Source of the DNA: Patella vulgata
Taxonomy: Eukaryota; Mollusca; Gastropoda; Patellidae
Assembly: GCF_932274485.2 (NCBI RefSeq)
Contig: NC_065881.2
Span: forward strand, 51,160,702-51,224,701
Direction: 5' to 3'
Length of the DNA stretch: 64,000 nt
A program made the position numbers and the translations under genes. The notes beneath the pieces were generated by a model, which made no database searches, was not told where the DNA came from, and saw only the letters and a list, made by a program, of their open reading frames with translations. Position 1 is the stretch's first letter. Each line of letters begins with the position of its first letter. Below, in pieces: positions 31,045-43,800 of the stretch.

Positions 31045-31676
31045 AAGATACATTATGGGAGATTAGATAAAGAGCTGGCAGTTCTGATTATAATAGTTAA
31101 CCAGCGGCTGCCAGGCAGGATACGCCCACATTCTGCAAGAGATGGATAGAGAACAAGCTAAACATAAAGCGATTTTTCGAACAATCAAGGGCCATATCAG
31201 GAAGTTGCGCTCGGATATGCGCGAATATCGTCAGGAACCAAGATCGTTGGGTTATAAAGATATAGTTCAAGTTTCATCAAAATCGGATCAAAATTGTGAC
31301 TTCTAGAGGGTATACCACCTTGATATACCATATATTTACACTATTTGCGTAAGAGGGGTGGCCATTTTGTCCGGCAGTTTTGGTCCGATTTTCACGAAAT
31401 TCAGACCCAACCATGATTACGGTGTAACGGTGATATATTCGAACGTTTTTGTAAATCAGATAACAATTGTGGCCTCTAGAGGGACCACAAGCTAAAAACA
31501 CGATTTTTCACACAATCAGAGGTCATAATTCAGGAAGTTACGATCCGATATACGCAAATATCGAAAGCCACCAATATCTTTGGGTTATAAACATGCATTT
31601 CAGGTTTCATCAAAATCGGATCAAAATTGTGACCTCTAGAGAGTCCTCAACCTTGATATTCTATATTTTTACACTA

Positions 31677-32590
31677 CACTGTTAGAATTATATGTATATT
31701 TACATTTATAAGTATAGTAAAAATACAGTGTTCGATTTGTAATAACACATGGTTTGTTAACTTACATTTATAACGATGTAAATGCATATGAATGCAGGGC
31801 TTATCTAAGATTACATCAAAATGAATGTAGTAATACAATCATATGTCAGGTTACATTATGTGAGCTGTATATTAACAGAAATGCCATTTGAAATATTATT
31901 TTCACAGAAAATTGTAAATTTACTGTCAAATAGTGGTTATATCGGTTATTCCCCCTTTGACCACATATCAAATATTTAGTGTTCTGTCAGTCGGTTTAGT
32001 CGATCCAATTTTGAAAAATAGACTATTCAAAATCTGAATGCACCAAACTGGCTAATAAAGACAGGTATGTGCCATACATTGAGTTGTGTGGGACATTTTG
32101 CTTGGACTGTGTCATGCCACCTACTCTTTCCATTGTAAGGAGCAAAACAGTAGGACATTAAACCCCATTTTATTTAATTTCATTACATAATCGAATGATG
32201 CTCGACTGGAAGGTCCGCAAAACTTTCTGTGTTCGCCAGGATCGAACCTAGGACTAATTAGCCAAGCAGGGACAAACACATTCATTTAAGTAATTTTACC
32301 TTGGCAAATTCTATAATAGTTATGAAGTATTAATACATAAACTCTCTCAAAATACACAACATGAATTTTTTGTTTAATGTTATTGTACCAATTTATGTAA
32401 ATTAACATCATGGTAATTTTACAAGTATTCCATTTATAGATACGTAATTTTGCCTTGGATGTATAATAACTAGAGATAAAGTTACATTACAGACTGTGAA
32501 ATAACATACAATGTTAAAATACAGTTATTACGATGGCAATATTTCTGCCAGTTAAAAAAAGGGTAAAAATACATAATAATATTACCAGTG
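31677..32590. mobile_element. TA-target MITE with CACTG ends, 914 bp
   Basis: TA at 31675-31676 and 32591-32592. Ends CACTGTTAGAATTATATGTA and, inward from the right, CACTGGTAATATTATTATGT. Removing it restores the B-block word TTTACACTATTAGCGTA. A/T-rich and non-coding. It carries part of a SINE at 32110-32187, so it was itself a target. Confidence 0.83.
32110..32187 (+). mobile_element. SINE family 1, 3' end fragment
   Basis: GAGCAAAACAGTAGGACATT followed by AAACCCCATTTTATTTAATT gives the family tail. Upstream matching fades before 32060. Bases 32210-32265 (CCAGGATCGAACCTAGG) look like an inverted tRNA-like head, too short to call. Confidence 0.7.
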
Positions 32591-34077
32591 TATTAGCGTA
32601 TGAGGTGCGGCCATTTTGTCTGGCAGTTTTGGTCCGATTTTCACGAATTTCGAAATCAATCATCATAAGGGTGTAACGGTGATATTTATACGGTTTTTTT
32701 AAATTGGATAAAAATTGTTACCTCTAGAGGGACCACAAGCCTTAAACACGATTTTTCATACAATCAAGGGCCATAATTCAGGAAGTTACGATCCGATATG
32801 CGCGAATATCGAAGGGAACCAAGATTTTTGTGATATAAGCATAAATTTAAGGTTGCATCAAAATTGGAAAAAAAATTGTGGTCTTTAGAGTGTCTACAAC
32901 CTTGATATATACCACATATTTACACCATTTACGTTATATGAGGGGCGGCCATTTTGGTCCGATTTTCACGAAATTCGAACTCAACCATCATTACGGTGTA
33001 ACGAGGATATATTTACACGGTTTTGTTTTAAATCGGATAATAATTGTGACCTCTAGAGGAACCACAAGCTAAAAACGCGATTTTTGGTACAGTCAAGGGC
33101 CATAATTCAGGAAGTTACGATCCGATATGCGCAAATATCGACAGGAACCAAGATCTTTGGGTTATAAACATGTATTTCATGTTTCATCAAAATCGGATCA
33201 AAATTGTGAGCTCTAGTGGGTCCACAGCCTTGATATACCATATTTTCTACACTTTTTGCGTACGAGGGGCGGCCATTTTGTCGGTGATATATTCAAACGT
33301 TTTTTTTTAAATCGGAATACAATTATGACCTCCATAGGGTCCACAAGCTAAAAAAAACCCCATGATTTTTCGTACAATCAGGGGCCATAATTCAGGAAGT
33401 TACGTCCGATATGCGCGAATATCAAAAGGAACCAAGATGTTTAGATTTTAAACTTACATTTCAAATGTCAACAAAATCAGATAAAATTGGGACCTCTACA
33501 GGGTCCACAAGCTAAAACTGCGATTTTTCGTATAATCAGGGGCCATAATCCATGAAGTTACGGTCCGATACATGCAATATCGACAGGAATCGAGATCTTA
33601 GGGAGATAAACCTATATTTCAAGTTTCGTTGAAATCGGATAAAAATTGTGACCTGTTGAGTGTCCACAAACAATTGTGGACGGACGGACATGGGCGACGA
33701 CAATATATGTCCACATGAAAATGTGGGCGTATAAAAACTAGATAATGTAAAGGGAATTCGCTGAAATTTCAGTCAAGTTTATCCACTCTGAACCGCGATT
33801 ATAGCGATTGAATTTTCGGCCTAGCCTTGATCATCATTACTAGAGTAGGTACGATAAAAAAAAAACATAGTCTCGATTATCCAATTTAGGATTAAATCAT
33901 GAATGAAAGTTGAGTAGCAAATAAGATCCTAATCCAGTAAATATCGCAGGCTAGCGTCGAGAGTTGATTATGGTCTGGATAGGTTAATTAATGTCTAATT
34001 AATAATTTAGATAACATTTCAGGCCTAAAGAAAGACCTGCAATAGGCAGATTTAGCTCTTGCATAATGTATGCTTAA

Positions 34078-36159
34078 AGTAGCAATATTGTTATTAGTTT
34101 ATAAAACAATATCCACAGTCTTTACGTACTGCATTTTAAGCACAATAAATGAATCTAATCTAAGCAATTTGATAAGCTTTCTTTCCAACATACATTTTAA
34201 AAAAACACGTAGAATTAAATAAGTTTGACTTTGAACAGCGTTGTATAACTTGGTTAGAATCAAGTAATTATAGTTTTTGTACAGATATTGTGTTATGTTG
34301 TCACAGTCGAACTGCATAAGATGTAAATCCTTTGGAAGAATAATGACCAAAATATCTGCTGTTTGGGCGTAAATGGTCGTAACAAAGGCATACGGTTGAA
34401 TTGGAAACCTTTGTGGAATTCCCCAAAGATCTCAGCTTCCTTTGGAAGTCTCTGTTTAGTAGAGAAATAGTGTTTGTTATTGCGCTGCAGATGTGTTTAT
34501 TATACATGATCGGTAGTAAGTTAATCAACGATTCCAAAGTCACAAATACATGGTGTGTCAAACTAACAGGAAAACTTGCAGATTAAAGGAGAAACCGCAA
34601 AATAAAATTGGTTAATTCTGGAAATCTTGACTGGTAATATCCATATGAACCTGGACAAACTTCAACGTGGACAATGGCAATTCCACGCTATACTTTCGGC
34701 TATTATTGTTTTCCACAGAGTAACAGAATTTTCAGGGAATTGTTGTCTTTTAATTTTCTCTCGGCGAAGTTTATATGTGGTGTCGAATTGTCACTCATTG
34801 AGGAATTGTCACACAATGAGAAATTGAAGCGACCCCTATAAACTGTTTTTGTGATGTATGTTCTCTTTGCATACTCAAATGAACTGTTTGCTTCGTAGAT
34901 CCCACAGGCACAAATCGAACGAAACTAACCTTCCAGTACCTCGCTCGTGCGACTGATATTTAAACCAAACGCGACTCATCTTGTTGGTGTTCTTTGGGGG
35001 ACGCTCTTGAAAAAAGTCTCAATGTTCGTCAATTCAAGTATGACAAACATAACACTTAGTATGCTTATTCCTTGGACAATTGCGTATCGGTTTTTGGCAT
35101 GACATCACAATTCCACGATTCCAGCGAAGACGTTAGGGTCACTTCCTGGTCCATACAGTAGGCTAGCATCGTGTTAGTCTATTGGAATCGAACAGTTAAA
35201 TCAATTATTGTATTTTTCTTCCAATGGATATAATATACTTATATTACTAGGGAGACAAATTAATTAATTTTAGTCGTTTTATAATATTATGGATCTAACG
35301 ATCAAAATATTTTCGATCCAGCAGTTTCACTGTACCATTTGACGTAAGTTTGAATCGACCTTTACACATTCAACATGTGCATTATGTAACAAACAATATT
35401 GGTTTATTAGGTATGACTGCAATACGAAATCGAATGGTTTTGAGAAAGAAGAAAAACTCATTTCTGACCACTTGTCGTTAATGACTTTTTAACACAAAGT
35501 TTAACGGTTCATAGATTAACGTTTCTTATTTATTCAGTAATGGAATTTGTGTTATATCAACTTGAATTGGTTGATACGCTGTAACAAGATTAGCCAACAT
35601 CTTGATATTACACTTCTTGCATGGATTTTGAAGAAGTTTAATGTTCTGTGTAAAACTATGAAAGGTTAGATAAAAAACACAGAACAATTTGATAAAGTGG
35701 TAAATAATTATAGCACCTTTTTACTTACGTTTTAATCGGTTCTAAAACGTAGAATTTCTTTTTTGTTTAGAGTGCACATATACTTCTGTGAAAAGGAAAT
35801 GGATCAGTGAAATGTAATGGTGTTTGGCGTTGCACGCCACTTCATTTATTTTTTGAAACTATTATACGGTACTGGTAAGGTGCACAACATGATAGGGATT
35901 GTATAACATTACTCTTCTTCGGTCTGCCAATGGATTTTTTACAGGTGCACTACCAATTTGAACAAGGAACCTCGGATTTTGTCCAATAAGAAGTACCACA
36001 CACACTTCTCTTTCCACGTCTGTCTGGGCTTGAAAAATCAGGAAATGTTTCTTTTCCTTTGAAGTATTTTTAACGATGTGATTTCCTGTTAGACTTTCCT
36101 GGTAGTTGAGCTATATTTTTCAATTAATGGTTGCGCATTTTAGAACACATAATATAGAA
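34078..36159. other. Unassigned stretch
   Basis: Open frames at 34099-34350 and 34301-34561 (minus) and 34627-34827 (plus) overlap and show no domain. Nothing else recognised. Confidence 0.4.
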
Positions 36160-36335
36160 CAAAATAGCGTTTAACGTCCTACCTGTCAGTGCCAACTGGG
36201 CTTTTGAAGACGGACATACGCTATGAGGGTGTCCCCACCATAGTGAAAAATCCCAAGGAATTTTATCAACCAACACCGGGATCAAACACCCTAGTAGTGG
36301 GCCAGCGCCTTACTCCTTGTGCCAACGTTGGATCA
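36160..36335 (-). mobile_element. SINE family 1, internally shortened
   Basis: 3' end at 36170-36182 (complement of GGACGTTAAACGC) and 5' head near 36335. TTTTGAAGACGGACATACG and CCGGGATCAAACACC match the family. The body between is shorter than in the 331-bp copy. Confidence 0.75.
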
Positions 36336-36683
36336 AACGTTAGACGAATCAATCCAAATAGCATAAAAATGAATGTCAGTCAGTCCAGCCAAAATGTAAT
36401 GTAAGTATGTCGAGATGAGAAATTAAAAAAAACCTGTCATTTTGCCAGGACAGGAATAACTCAAAAATTAGGTCAAAACAAATGAAATGAAATTAAAGAT
36501 GTTTTGCCAAGTGTGATTTGGTGATATGTTTGAACTAAAAATATTTTCAGACTAATTCATCTATCCACACAAATTTGCTTCGAACCCCTCTCCAAACATT
36601 TTAATCGCAAGGAACTACCTCAAGCCATGAAAGTCTATTTTAAGCAGCCATCTTTGTCACGTAACTTGTCTGTCGCCACAATG
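36336..36683. other. Unassigned stretch
   Basis: AT-rich sequence between two SINE pieces; nothing recognised. Confidence 0.4.
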
Positions 36684-36818
36684 AGAGGACCCGGAGAAAC
36701 CCACGAGGTTGGACATACTACCCTACTCCTTGTCACGTACAACCGGGGATTCGAAACCACGGCAGTTGACTCAATGGCAGACCTTATGATACAGCACGCA
36801 CTTGCTAACCATTCGTCC
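36684..36818 (-). mobile_element. SINE family 2, 5' half
   Basis: CCCACGAGGTTGGACATACT, GTACAACCGGGGATTCGAAA and a GCTAACCATTCG head match the full copy at 57314-57564. It ends in a C-rich run (36818-36840) directly beside the next SINE. Confidence 0.82.
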
Positions 36819-36842
36819 CCCCTCCCCCTCCCCCTCCCCTCG

Positions 36843-37075
36843 GGCTAATCAAGTCGGGCATAATATGCCATGCACTGTGCTATGAGGGAAATTTTACCCT
36901 GCTCGTCGTGGAATTCCATCCATCAAGGGTTCTTTTATGTCCACGCCAACGTATCATCCGAACGCATAGATACTGTCACTTGCTTGGCAAACCGTACTAC
37001 ATCCCCGACATGGGGAAACCCCATTGGAAAATGTCGGGGAACTTTCCTGGCCAAGAAGACCATGATCGAACCTCA
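36843..37075 (-). mobile_element. SINE family 1, partial
   Basis: GCACTGTGCTATGAGGGAAA, AAGGGTTCTTTTATGTCCAC and a TGATCGAACCTCATG box-B-like end fit the family. The 3' GGACGTTAAACC tail is missing. Confidence 0.75.
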
Positions 37076-39234
37076 TGGTTACAAAGTTTCATGATTAAGA
37101 TGAGACAATAACACTATATGTTATATAAAATTTAATCCCCCATCTTTCAAGAACCCTTTATCTAAATCTTTTAACAAAATGAATGGAAGGAAAGTATGGG
37201 TTCTTTTTAAGATTATCCATGAATAGTTCAATTAGAAATTCGTAGATAATCAAGCAGATTAATAATATTTTTTATATGGATATCCGTAAGACAGTGAAAA
37301 GGGGAACAATGCACGTCTTGGTAAATAAAATATAGAAAAAACACCAAAGAGCAAAAAGAAAAGTAGTAAACATTACTGTCAAGATAAGATCAAATTACTT
37401 AATCATACAATCATGTCCTGTCGTTCGTTGTTTTCATCATTAGTGCGGCTGAAAGGGGAAACAAATCTTCAAATCAGTCAGCAAATTAGCGCCATTTCCC
37501 TTTCTAGAATTAACCAGGAATTTTTATGCATTGATAACGTTGTTATTTTAACAACGTCTGTTAACCACCCACATAATTATTATTACGAACTGGTAATGTG
37601 GCGTTATAATTATTGGGAAAAAAATGGACGCTGATATGTTAAACTTCCAGGAGGAAGCGAAAAATAAAATACAAGTAATACACGAGTATTAATTTCACCG
37701 ATAAATTGGTGATTGCTTGTCAATCTTTTTGTAGGTGTACACCGATGGATTGAAGGTCGGATTATACAGTCTTTAAATTCAATGCAAATCGTGTGACGGG
37801 ACCGCTGATTGACGTCGTAATTCGTAATATTTAGAATACGACCCAAAACTTTTTTTTTTGGGGGGGGGGGGTGAAGTAATAAGGAAAGAAATCGGGACAT
37901 GAAAATGATGATGGATTTCACAGAATGCCGTAGTATCAGAAGCCGGATTTGATAGAGTTCACTGTACAGCGAAGAAATAGTTTCGTTAGCCTCTGTACCG
38001 CAAGTTTGTCTATATTAAAGGACATAAAGCCAAAAGTCAATGGGATTTTCCCTTTTCAATATTGATACTATTATGTAGCTAGTCCTACCATTGTAACGTT
38101 CCGTGCATCTGATAAATAAATATCAAAGAAGATTTTACGACATAGTGATAAGTTTGGATATGTAATAGAAGGGTCATCCCCACAAAAGTTTACCAATTTG
38201 GGTAACAAAAAATTTGTTCCTGATAGTGGTTATTGATTTAGAACCTCGGATCTCGAAAGAAAATATCCATTTCATTAGAAATAGTATTTTTTATTTAATT
38301 GCTCTATATAAAATGTCTCTAAAATATTAGAAATGAGTTTAATCAGGTTTAGCCAAATCCACAAAACCAACAACATCAATATGTCCCTTTAATCTTTGTA
38401 TATATATATGTATATATATTAATTATAGCATTATATTCTTCAAGAATGAGTTTGTCAGTTGTATAAAACAGAATCAAAGGTTTGGTCTTCTTTATTTGTC
38501 TATGCCCGTAAGGCAATTAGAAAAATAGAAATTCAAGTAGTAGTATGTATGTTTACAATTATCAGCTAACCTACAGAATATAAACATCTATCAAACCATA
38601 TTAACTATATCTATTCCAGATACCTATGAGTAGGTGTTGAACTCAAAATAATACAAAGCTCCACGCCGGACAGTGAATGAAACGAGTAGTACAAAGAATG
38701 TGCTATACTTGTCGTGGGCAGTTGCAATTCACAGACGAGTGAAATAATTCTTATCATATCCCACCGAATTCTTTTCGTCTGAAACTTCTATTTAGTTCTA
38801 CACATTAATGTGTTAGCATTCGTGTTACTTGTACATAATAACTTCAAAATCGTCTAAGCAGTAGCCGAGAGTTCCCCAACATTATGTTTCGCCATTAGAA
38901 AAAGTAACACGTTTATTCGTGGGGCTTAACGTATACTTCCTCCTAGGGTATTATCGCAGACGAAAAGACAACGTGTCTTCGTTCAAAATTTATGTTCATA
39001 ATCGATTGCATGTGCCTGAGTTGACACAGTGGTGTTATGAATTCGATGTAGTATCGCATGTTTACTATTGTGCCGTGTTTTCCACCAAATAGTGTCGTGA
39101 TGTCGGGTGATGATAAAGGTGAGATTTTACATGGTCACCATCAGCCACCATATCAGTTTAATCATCACCATCTTTTATTATGACAGAATTACACATTTGA
39201 TTTGTATGTCGATGGAATTGTGTCGCTTTTACCG
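37076..39234. other. Unassigned stretch
   Basis: No gene recognised. T-run followed by G-run at 37850-37871 and a TA repeat at 38400-38418 are the only simple features. Confidence 0.4.
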
Positions 39235-39540
39235 CAAAACATTTGTGGAATGTTTACGAAACTAAACGGACGACGATCTCCGTTAATGTTAATCATACGA
39301 CAATAAATTAAAAATAATAATGGAAATAGAACAAAATAAAAATTTAAGAACTAAGTCATATCAACTAACATTTTTACATTTGTAAATATCCAATTTCTGT
39401 TTAAGTATATGCATTAAAATAGGCATAGGGCCTACTAGCATACGCATTACTAGGTTAAGAGCTTAAATTATGCCGGGAATTCCACTCCATTATAGTTTCT
39501 TACAATCTGATTAAACCAGATCCTATTTCGTTTTGTTTTT
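39235..39540 (+). repeat. Diverged dispersed repeat, partner at 13225-13540
   Basis: ACATTTGTGGAATGTTTACG, CGACAATAAATTAAAAATAA, ATAGAACAAAATAAAAATTT and GGGAATTCCACTCCAT appear in the same order and spacing as in the partner. Confidence 0.55.
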
Positions 39541-41488
39541 ATAGTTCAAAATTTCGTTTTACTTGTCTTTACTACACTAGGACCTGTTCTGAATGGCGTG
39601 AGAGATCAGCCAATGAAACGGTCTGTTACGGCGAGCTTTAGGCGTGTTTTGCACGGAACTGTGGGTAATCCACTAATAACATCAATGCTGATTGGTTAAT
39701 CAAATGTCTGACGCCATAGGGCCAAAAGCCACTCGAATGACCTCTTACGCAACCTATCGCTACAACCGGTCAGATCTTCATGTAGTGTAGGCCATCGAAA
39801 GTATAAAAAGAAAACGAAACAAAAAAAGGTCTTAATTTTCGAACATTCGATGTGCACTAATTACAATCAGTGAACATATGAAGGGAATTTTCGCTTAGAC
39901 TACTACTACACACACTTCCGGACCCATAATGGCCACAGTAATATAAAAATATGTGATTTCTATTCAAGCACTCTCTTGATTATATTTTTTGGTGATTAAC
40001 TATCATTTTCTCAAAGAGCTGAAAGAATATTGTCGATGCTAAATATCCATTTTCTTATTAAATTACGTACGCTAGCACTTTCTTCTAAAGCAACAAAGAG
40101 TCTGCATTTTTATGATACATAGCGGTGAAAATATTAAACCCAATTTTGATGAGGTCATAACAGGTTCTATAATTATAGAACTTATTATTTACTAGTCGTC
40201 AATCCATTATTCCTAAAATAACCCTTTTATGTTATAAATTATTCCATTTCTAAAACCCACATAATTGAGCAGTATTAGCTCTAACTATGTGGCTTTAAAA
40301 CATCTTGGTAGAAAGTTGAAAATAGAATATTGTTAGTGACATTTACTTCGCGACATTTCATTTGATTGCACAATTCTATATAATTGATTACAGAGAGTAC
40401 ATTATCTTGCTTTGACAGAACTTGGCCACCGAAGACACTCCATCAAATATCATTCTAAATTCTAAATCCGTTTTACTCAGAAGTAATACTTCATTTACAG
40501 ATGCATTTATTGGTTGGAAAATTTCAAAGCTAGCTAACTGTTGGCTGTTTACTTGGCCTCGTTTAAAAACATAAAATGTAGTTAATATGACTTCGCGAAG
40601 ATTTAATAAGCTGATGAACGTTTTCTTTAGACGCCGTTCTATAGTAACTAATGTATGGAACTGTTATCACTAGCTTCAGCCTGTTTTTAGTCTGCAAGTG
40701 ATAAAGACTGTAATGGGTCGTTATTCTGTTCATGTATAGCTCCTCTTAATCTCTGACTAGTCTATAGACTTACTTTATAAAGGTCAAATTAATAGATTAT
40801 TAATCATGACGGCATTACACCATGACCAAGCTCGCTCAACTGTTGTCGTCATTTGCTTTAACATGCAGATTGTTGATCCGTCCAATAACCTTAAAGCCCC
40901 TGCCCCACCCCACCGATACATGGCAGTTGCTAATTCTGTGTCGAAGTCTCTTAAAACCCTTTATTCAAGTCCCAAGCACCGATATGACGCTCATCTATAC
41001 GTTTTCAAATAAAAATTCGACATGCCATTATATTCAATTGTTGGTCAGGTTGTGTTAACTTATTCGACTGATTTATGTTCTGTACGATTTAGTAAACATA
41101 AAATGACACTAAACCTGGACAAAATTCGACAATGAACTGTCATGTAAATAATTATAATAATAGATGACAATACTAATATCAGGGGATATACTTTAGACAC
41201 AACCATCAGGTTTATAGCAAAAATGTAGATTTACTTTTAATGCCTGTTATTTGATTTTATATAAATTTGGGAGTGAGGGGAGTTACTTTTTAGGAAATTT
41301 GCCAGGATGTTAATATATTACAGATATCTCTATAAACCCGAAATGATACATTTATAGAGCATTACACAATGATAGAACAGAACTAACGTCTACTTGCAGA
41401 CTATCGTTTCTTCACTTACAGGAGATATGGTCAGCAGAAGAGAAATAACAAGCTAATATTTGAATAGTTGGTATAAAAATACAAAAAC
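39541..41488. other. Unassigned stretch
   Basis: No gene or known element recognised. Slightly more GC and CpG at 39590-39790, but no CpG island or core promoter that I can support. Confidence 0.4.
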
Positions 41489-41492
41489 TTAA

Positions 41493-42004
41493 ACATACAT
41501 TATGCAATAGCTAAATTTGCCTATTGCAAGTCTTTATTTAGGCTTCAGATGTTATAGAAACTATTAATTAGACCTTGATTAACATGACAAGCTCAAAATG
41601 AACGATGTAGACCCTCGGATGGCTTGGATACAGCTTGGGTTTAACCAGTCGTCCATTTAAAATTAAATCAAGAAATAGCCGACCAAGCTAACGTCTACCG
41701 TTAGTCACTGACATCTTTACCGGAACTTCAGATGAAAGGCCTACCAAGCGAGGGTACAATAGCCATTGAAAAGTGTGGGTGGAGTTATCGTCTGTCAATC
41801 AAACGATTCTCGTAGACGGTGCGGACACAATTGGTGCCTATTTCTAGTCCAAACTTCCAGCAGTGACAACTCAGTTCAGAATAAAGTAATCTGACTGAAA
41901 TTTTTAATTTTTTCTTTTTTTTATCATCTTTTTTTGAATAATTATTATATATATTTATAGCAAGAATGGCCAACTACTTTATTAAACTCTTTACTAACGT
42001 ATCT
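41493..42004 (-). mobile_element. TTAA-target MITE, family P2, 512 bp
   Basis: TTAA at 41489-41492 and 42005-42008. Left end ACATACATTATGCAATAGC, right end the complement of AGATACGTTAGTAAAG. Internal words TAGGCTTCAGATGTTATAG and CAGAATAAAGTAATCTGACT match the other copies in opposite orientation. Confidence 0.87.
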
Positions 42005-42071
42005 TTAAAGATTCTTAGGTCACCATTAGTAACGATTTAGATAGAGAAATGAAAGCTCTTGCTACAATTAT

Positions 42072-43580
42072 ACGAAGCAGCCAAATAAACGTCAGGTTTG
42101 TATGTTACTCTGAATAGACGCATTGCATAAAACTTGTCAAATGTTTTTATTGTATATTTGTGACCACATCTCCAACTTTACCTGAGCAATAAGGATCCTT
42201 CCCAAACACAGATTGAACCCAGGAAATGTTCTCAAAAACGGAACCTGACTTCTGAGGTGGTAATGTGTTCTCCAAAATTTTCATGTAACTCATGTTGCAC
42301 GCGCTGTTCACCGGGATCAGTCCTATAAAATGCACCCCATACTTGGTTGGATCATTCACACTACAACGTCAGCAGCACGCCACAACTTACGACAGCTCAG
42401 AGGAACCAGGCGCTTTGAAGACTCGACGCTGCCACACTGCCTAAGCCGTTGCCAATCACTTCGAGGTCAATGTTCGGACCAGCTACATGCTTCAGCAACG
42501 CTTTCGGGCCACCAACACCACGGATGATCGACTTCGAATTGGTAGACCAATAGATACCACAAGGCGACAATCTCGCCATGTTGTGCGACAGCACGTGTAG
42601 AATCCCTTCACAGGCATTTGAGGCAGCACGCCAGAAAGTGCGAACACACGGAAGCCCATCAGTACCAATACAGTGCGCCGACGTCTCACCAGAGCGAACA
42701 TCCATTGCCGTAGACCTTACCGTGGACCGATCCTTACCCTCGCCATCGAAGTGAACGTCTACAGTTTGCCCAACAACACCAGAACTGGCGACACAGGCAA
42801 TGGAGACTGTTCTGTTCACAGATGAGAGTCGGTATTGCGTATCAACTGCAGATGACAGGACCAGAATATGGCGTCGACGTGGCCAGCGTTATTCTGACCA
42901 ATGTGTCATGGAACGAGACTTATGGGGAGGTTCAAGCATAATGGTTTGGGGTGGAATTGGCCTGAACCAAAGAGTGGGTCCTGTGGCGTTCCAAAATCTT
43001 GGTCCAGGAAGAGGAGGCGGCATCACAGCAGTGCGCTACATCGATCAAGCTCTCAGTCAGACCCCACGTCATACCACATTTCGCACGTCATCGGGACCAC
43101 GTTTTACAGCACGGTAACGCCCGTGCCCACACCGCCGGAATTACTCGGGACTTTCTACATCCGAACGGTGTCAACGTTATGCACTGGTCAGCCCTTAGTA
43201 CGGACTTAAACCCGATCGCACATCTTTGGGATGAAATTCAGAGGAGACTTATTAACGTCGTACCGAGACCAAGCACAGCCAATGGATTGCGCCAGGCTTT
43301 TCTGAGAGTGTGGTTCCAGGTGCCAATGGCATTCATCAATCGTCTGGTCCACTCCATGTACAGGCTATTATTGACCCTCGCTGTGAACACACCAGATACT
43401 GATGTATAGATTGTATACAGACTCTAAACCTTCTTGGAATTGTGATGAATTAATCGCTAATGTGTCAACATACTGTTCACAAAAAAATGCTTTGATCCAT
43501 TTAGTAAGTCGTTTTCCAGAATGATTTGATTAAAGTGCCTCTTTGATTTTGAAATGGTACTGATATTTATTAATATCATA
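42072..43580 (+). mobile_element. Tc1 family 2, decayed full-length copy, opposite orientation
   Basis: Left end TACGAAGCAGCCAAATAAAC after TA at 42070-42071; subterminal CTCTGAATAGACGCATTGC as in the other copies. The right end near 43560-43580 is degraded (GGTACTGATATTTATTAATA against the expected family end). Confidence 0.85.
42379..43402 (+). pseudogene. Tc1 family 2 transposase, broken and active site lost
   Basis: Longest surviving transposase of this family. LFTDESRYC (first catalytic Asp, about 42810-42836), SIMVWGGIGLNQRVG and GRGGGITAVRYIDQAL are clear. A frameshift lies between 43000 and 43117. The second acid is replaced by Gly in VLQHGNARAHTA (about 43097) and the third by Ala in LNPIAHLWDEI (about 43215). 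They are 34 residues apart, so the ancestor was DD34E. The N-terminal start Met is lost and the end shows another frameshift before HTRY. Confidence 0.88.
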
Positions 43581-43640
43581 ACTGATTAATTCCATGTTCT
43601 TCTTAAAGCCATTTACATATTTCTGAAATTTTAATTAAAA

Positions 43641-43800
43641 TTTGATCACATTTTTGGTCGTTTTTATTTTCGTTCGTTTTGAGTTTACACAGTTTTTATT
43701 TTCTTTAGAATTTGCCGAGTTCAGCGATTTTTTCAATTCTGCAGACAATTAAAAACTGTGCAAAGTCAAACTAAAGAAAACAAAAACGGCCAAAAATCGT
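43641..43800. repeat. Inverted repeat, ~55-bp arms, plus a third arm at 44350-44408
   Basis: Left arm holds CACATTTTTGGTCGTTTTTA and the right arm the complement (AAAACGGCCAAAAATCGT), with ACACAGTTTTTA facing AAAAACTGTGCA. A direct copy of the left arm lies at 44350-44408 (GATCACATTTTTGGCTGTTT). Possibly a decayed foldback element. Confidence 0.7.

Larger units (their letters stand above)
31098..33738 (+). mobile_element. Pearl-like element (H2 type) with alternating core blocks
   Basis: Head GCGGCTGCCAGGCAGG then ATACGCCCACATTCTGC. Core: six A blocks (marked by GGGCCATAATTCAGGAAG and AAAATCGGATCAAAATTGTG) alternate with four B blocks (GCGGCCATTTTG, GTCCGATTTTCACGAA, GTAACGGTGATATATT), a higher-order unit near 350 bp. 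Tail: GTCCACAA-ACAA-TTGTGGAC stem, GGACGGACGGAC, then hairpin CCACAT-GAAA-ATGTGG and GCGTATAAAAAC. Head ATACGCCCACAT and tail ATGTGGGCGTAT are exact complements, a 12-bp subterminal inverted repeat. Same ends as the H1 type but unrelated-looking core. One B block is interrupted by a TA-target MITE. Confidence 0.83.
31045..34073 (+). mobile_element. TTAA-target MITE, family P2, split by a pearl-like element
   Basis: Left end at 31045 (AGATACATTATGGGAGATTA, flanked by CTAA instead of TTAA) and right end at 34073 (read inward, GCATACATTATGCAAGAGC, flanked by TTAA at 34074-34077). The left part runs to about 31097 and the right part resumes at about 33739 with TAGATAATG and TTTCAGTCAAG, matching the order in the 11756-12402 copy. 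The 2.6 kb between is another element. Confidence 0.82.
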
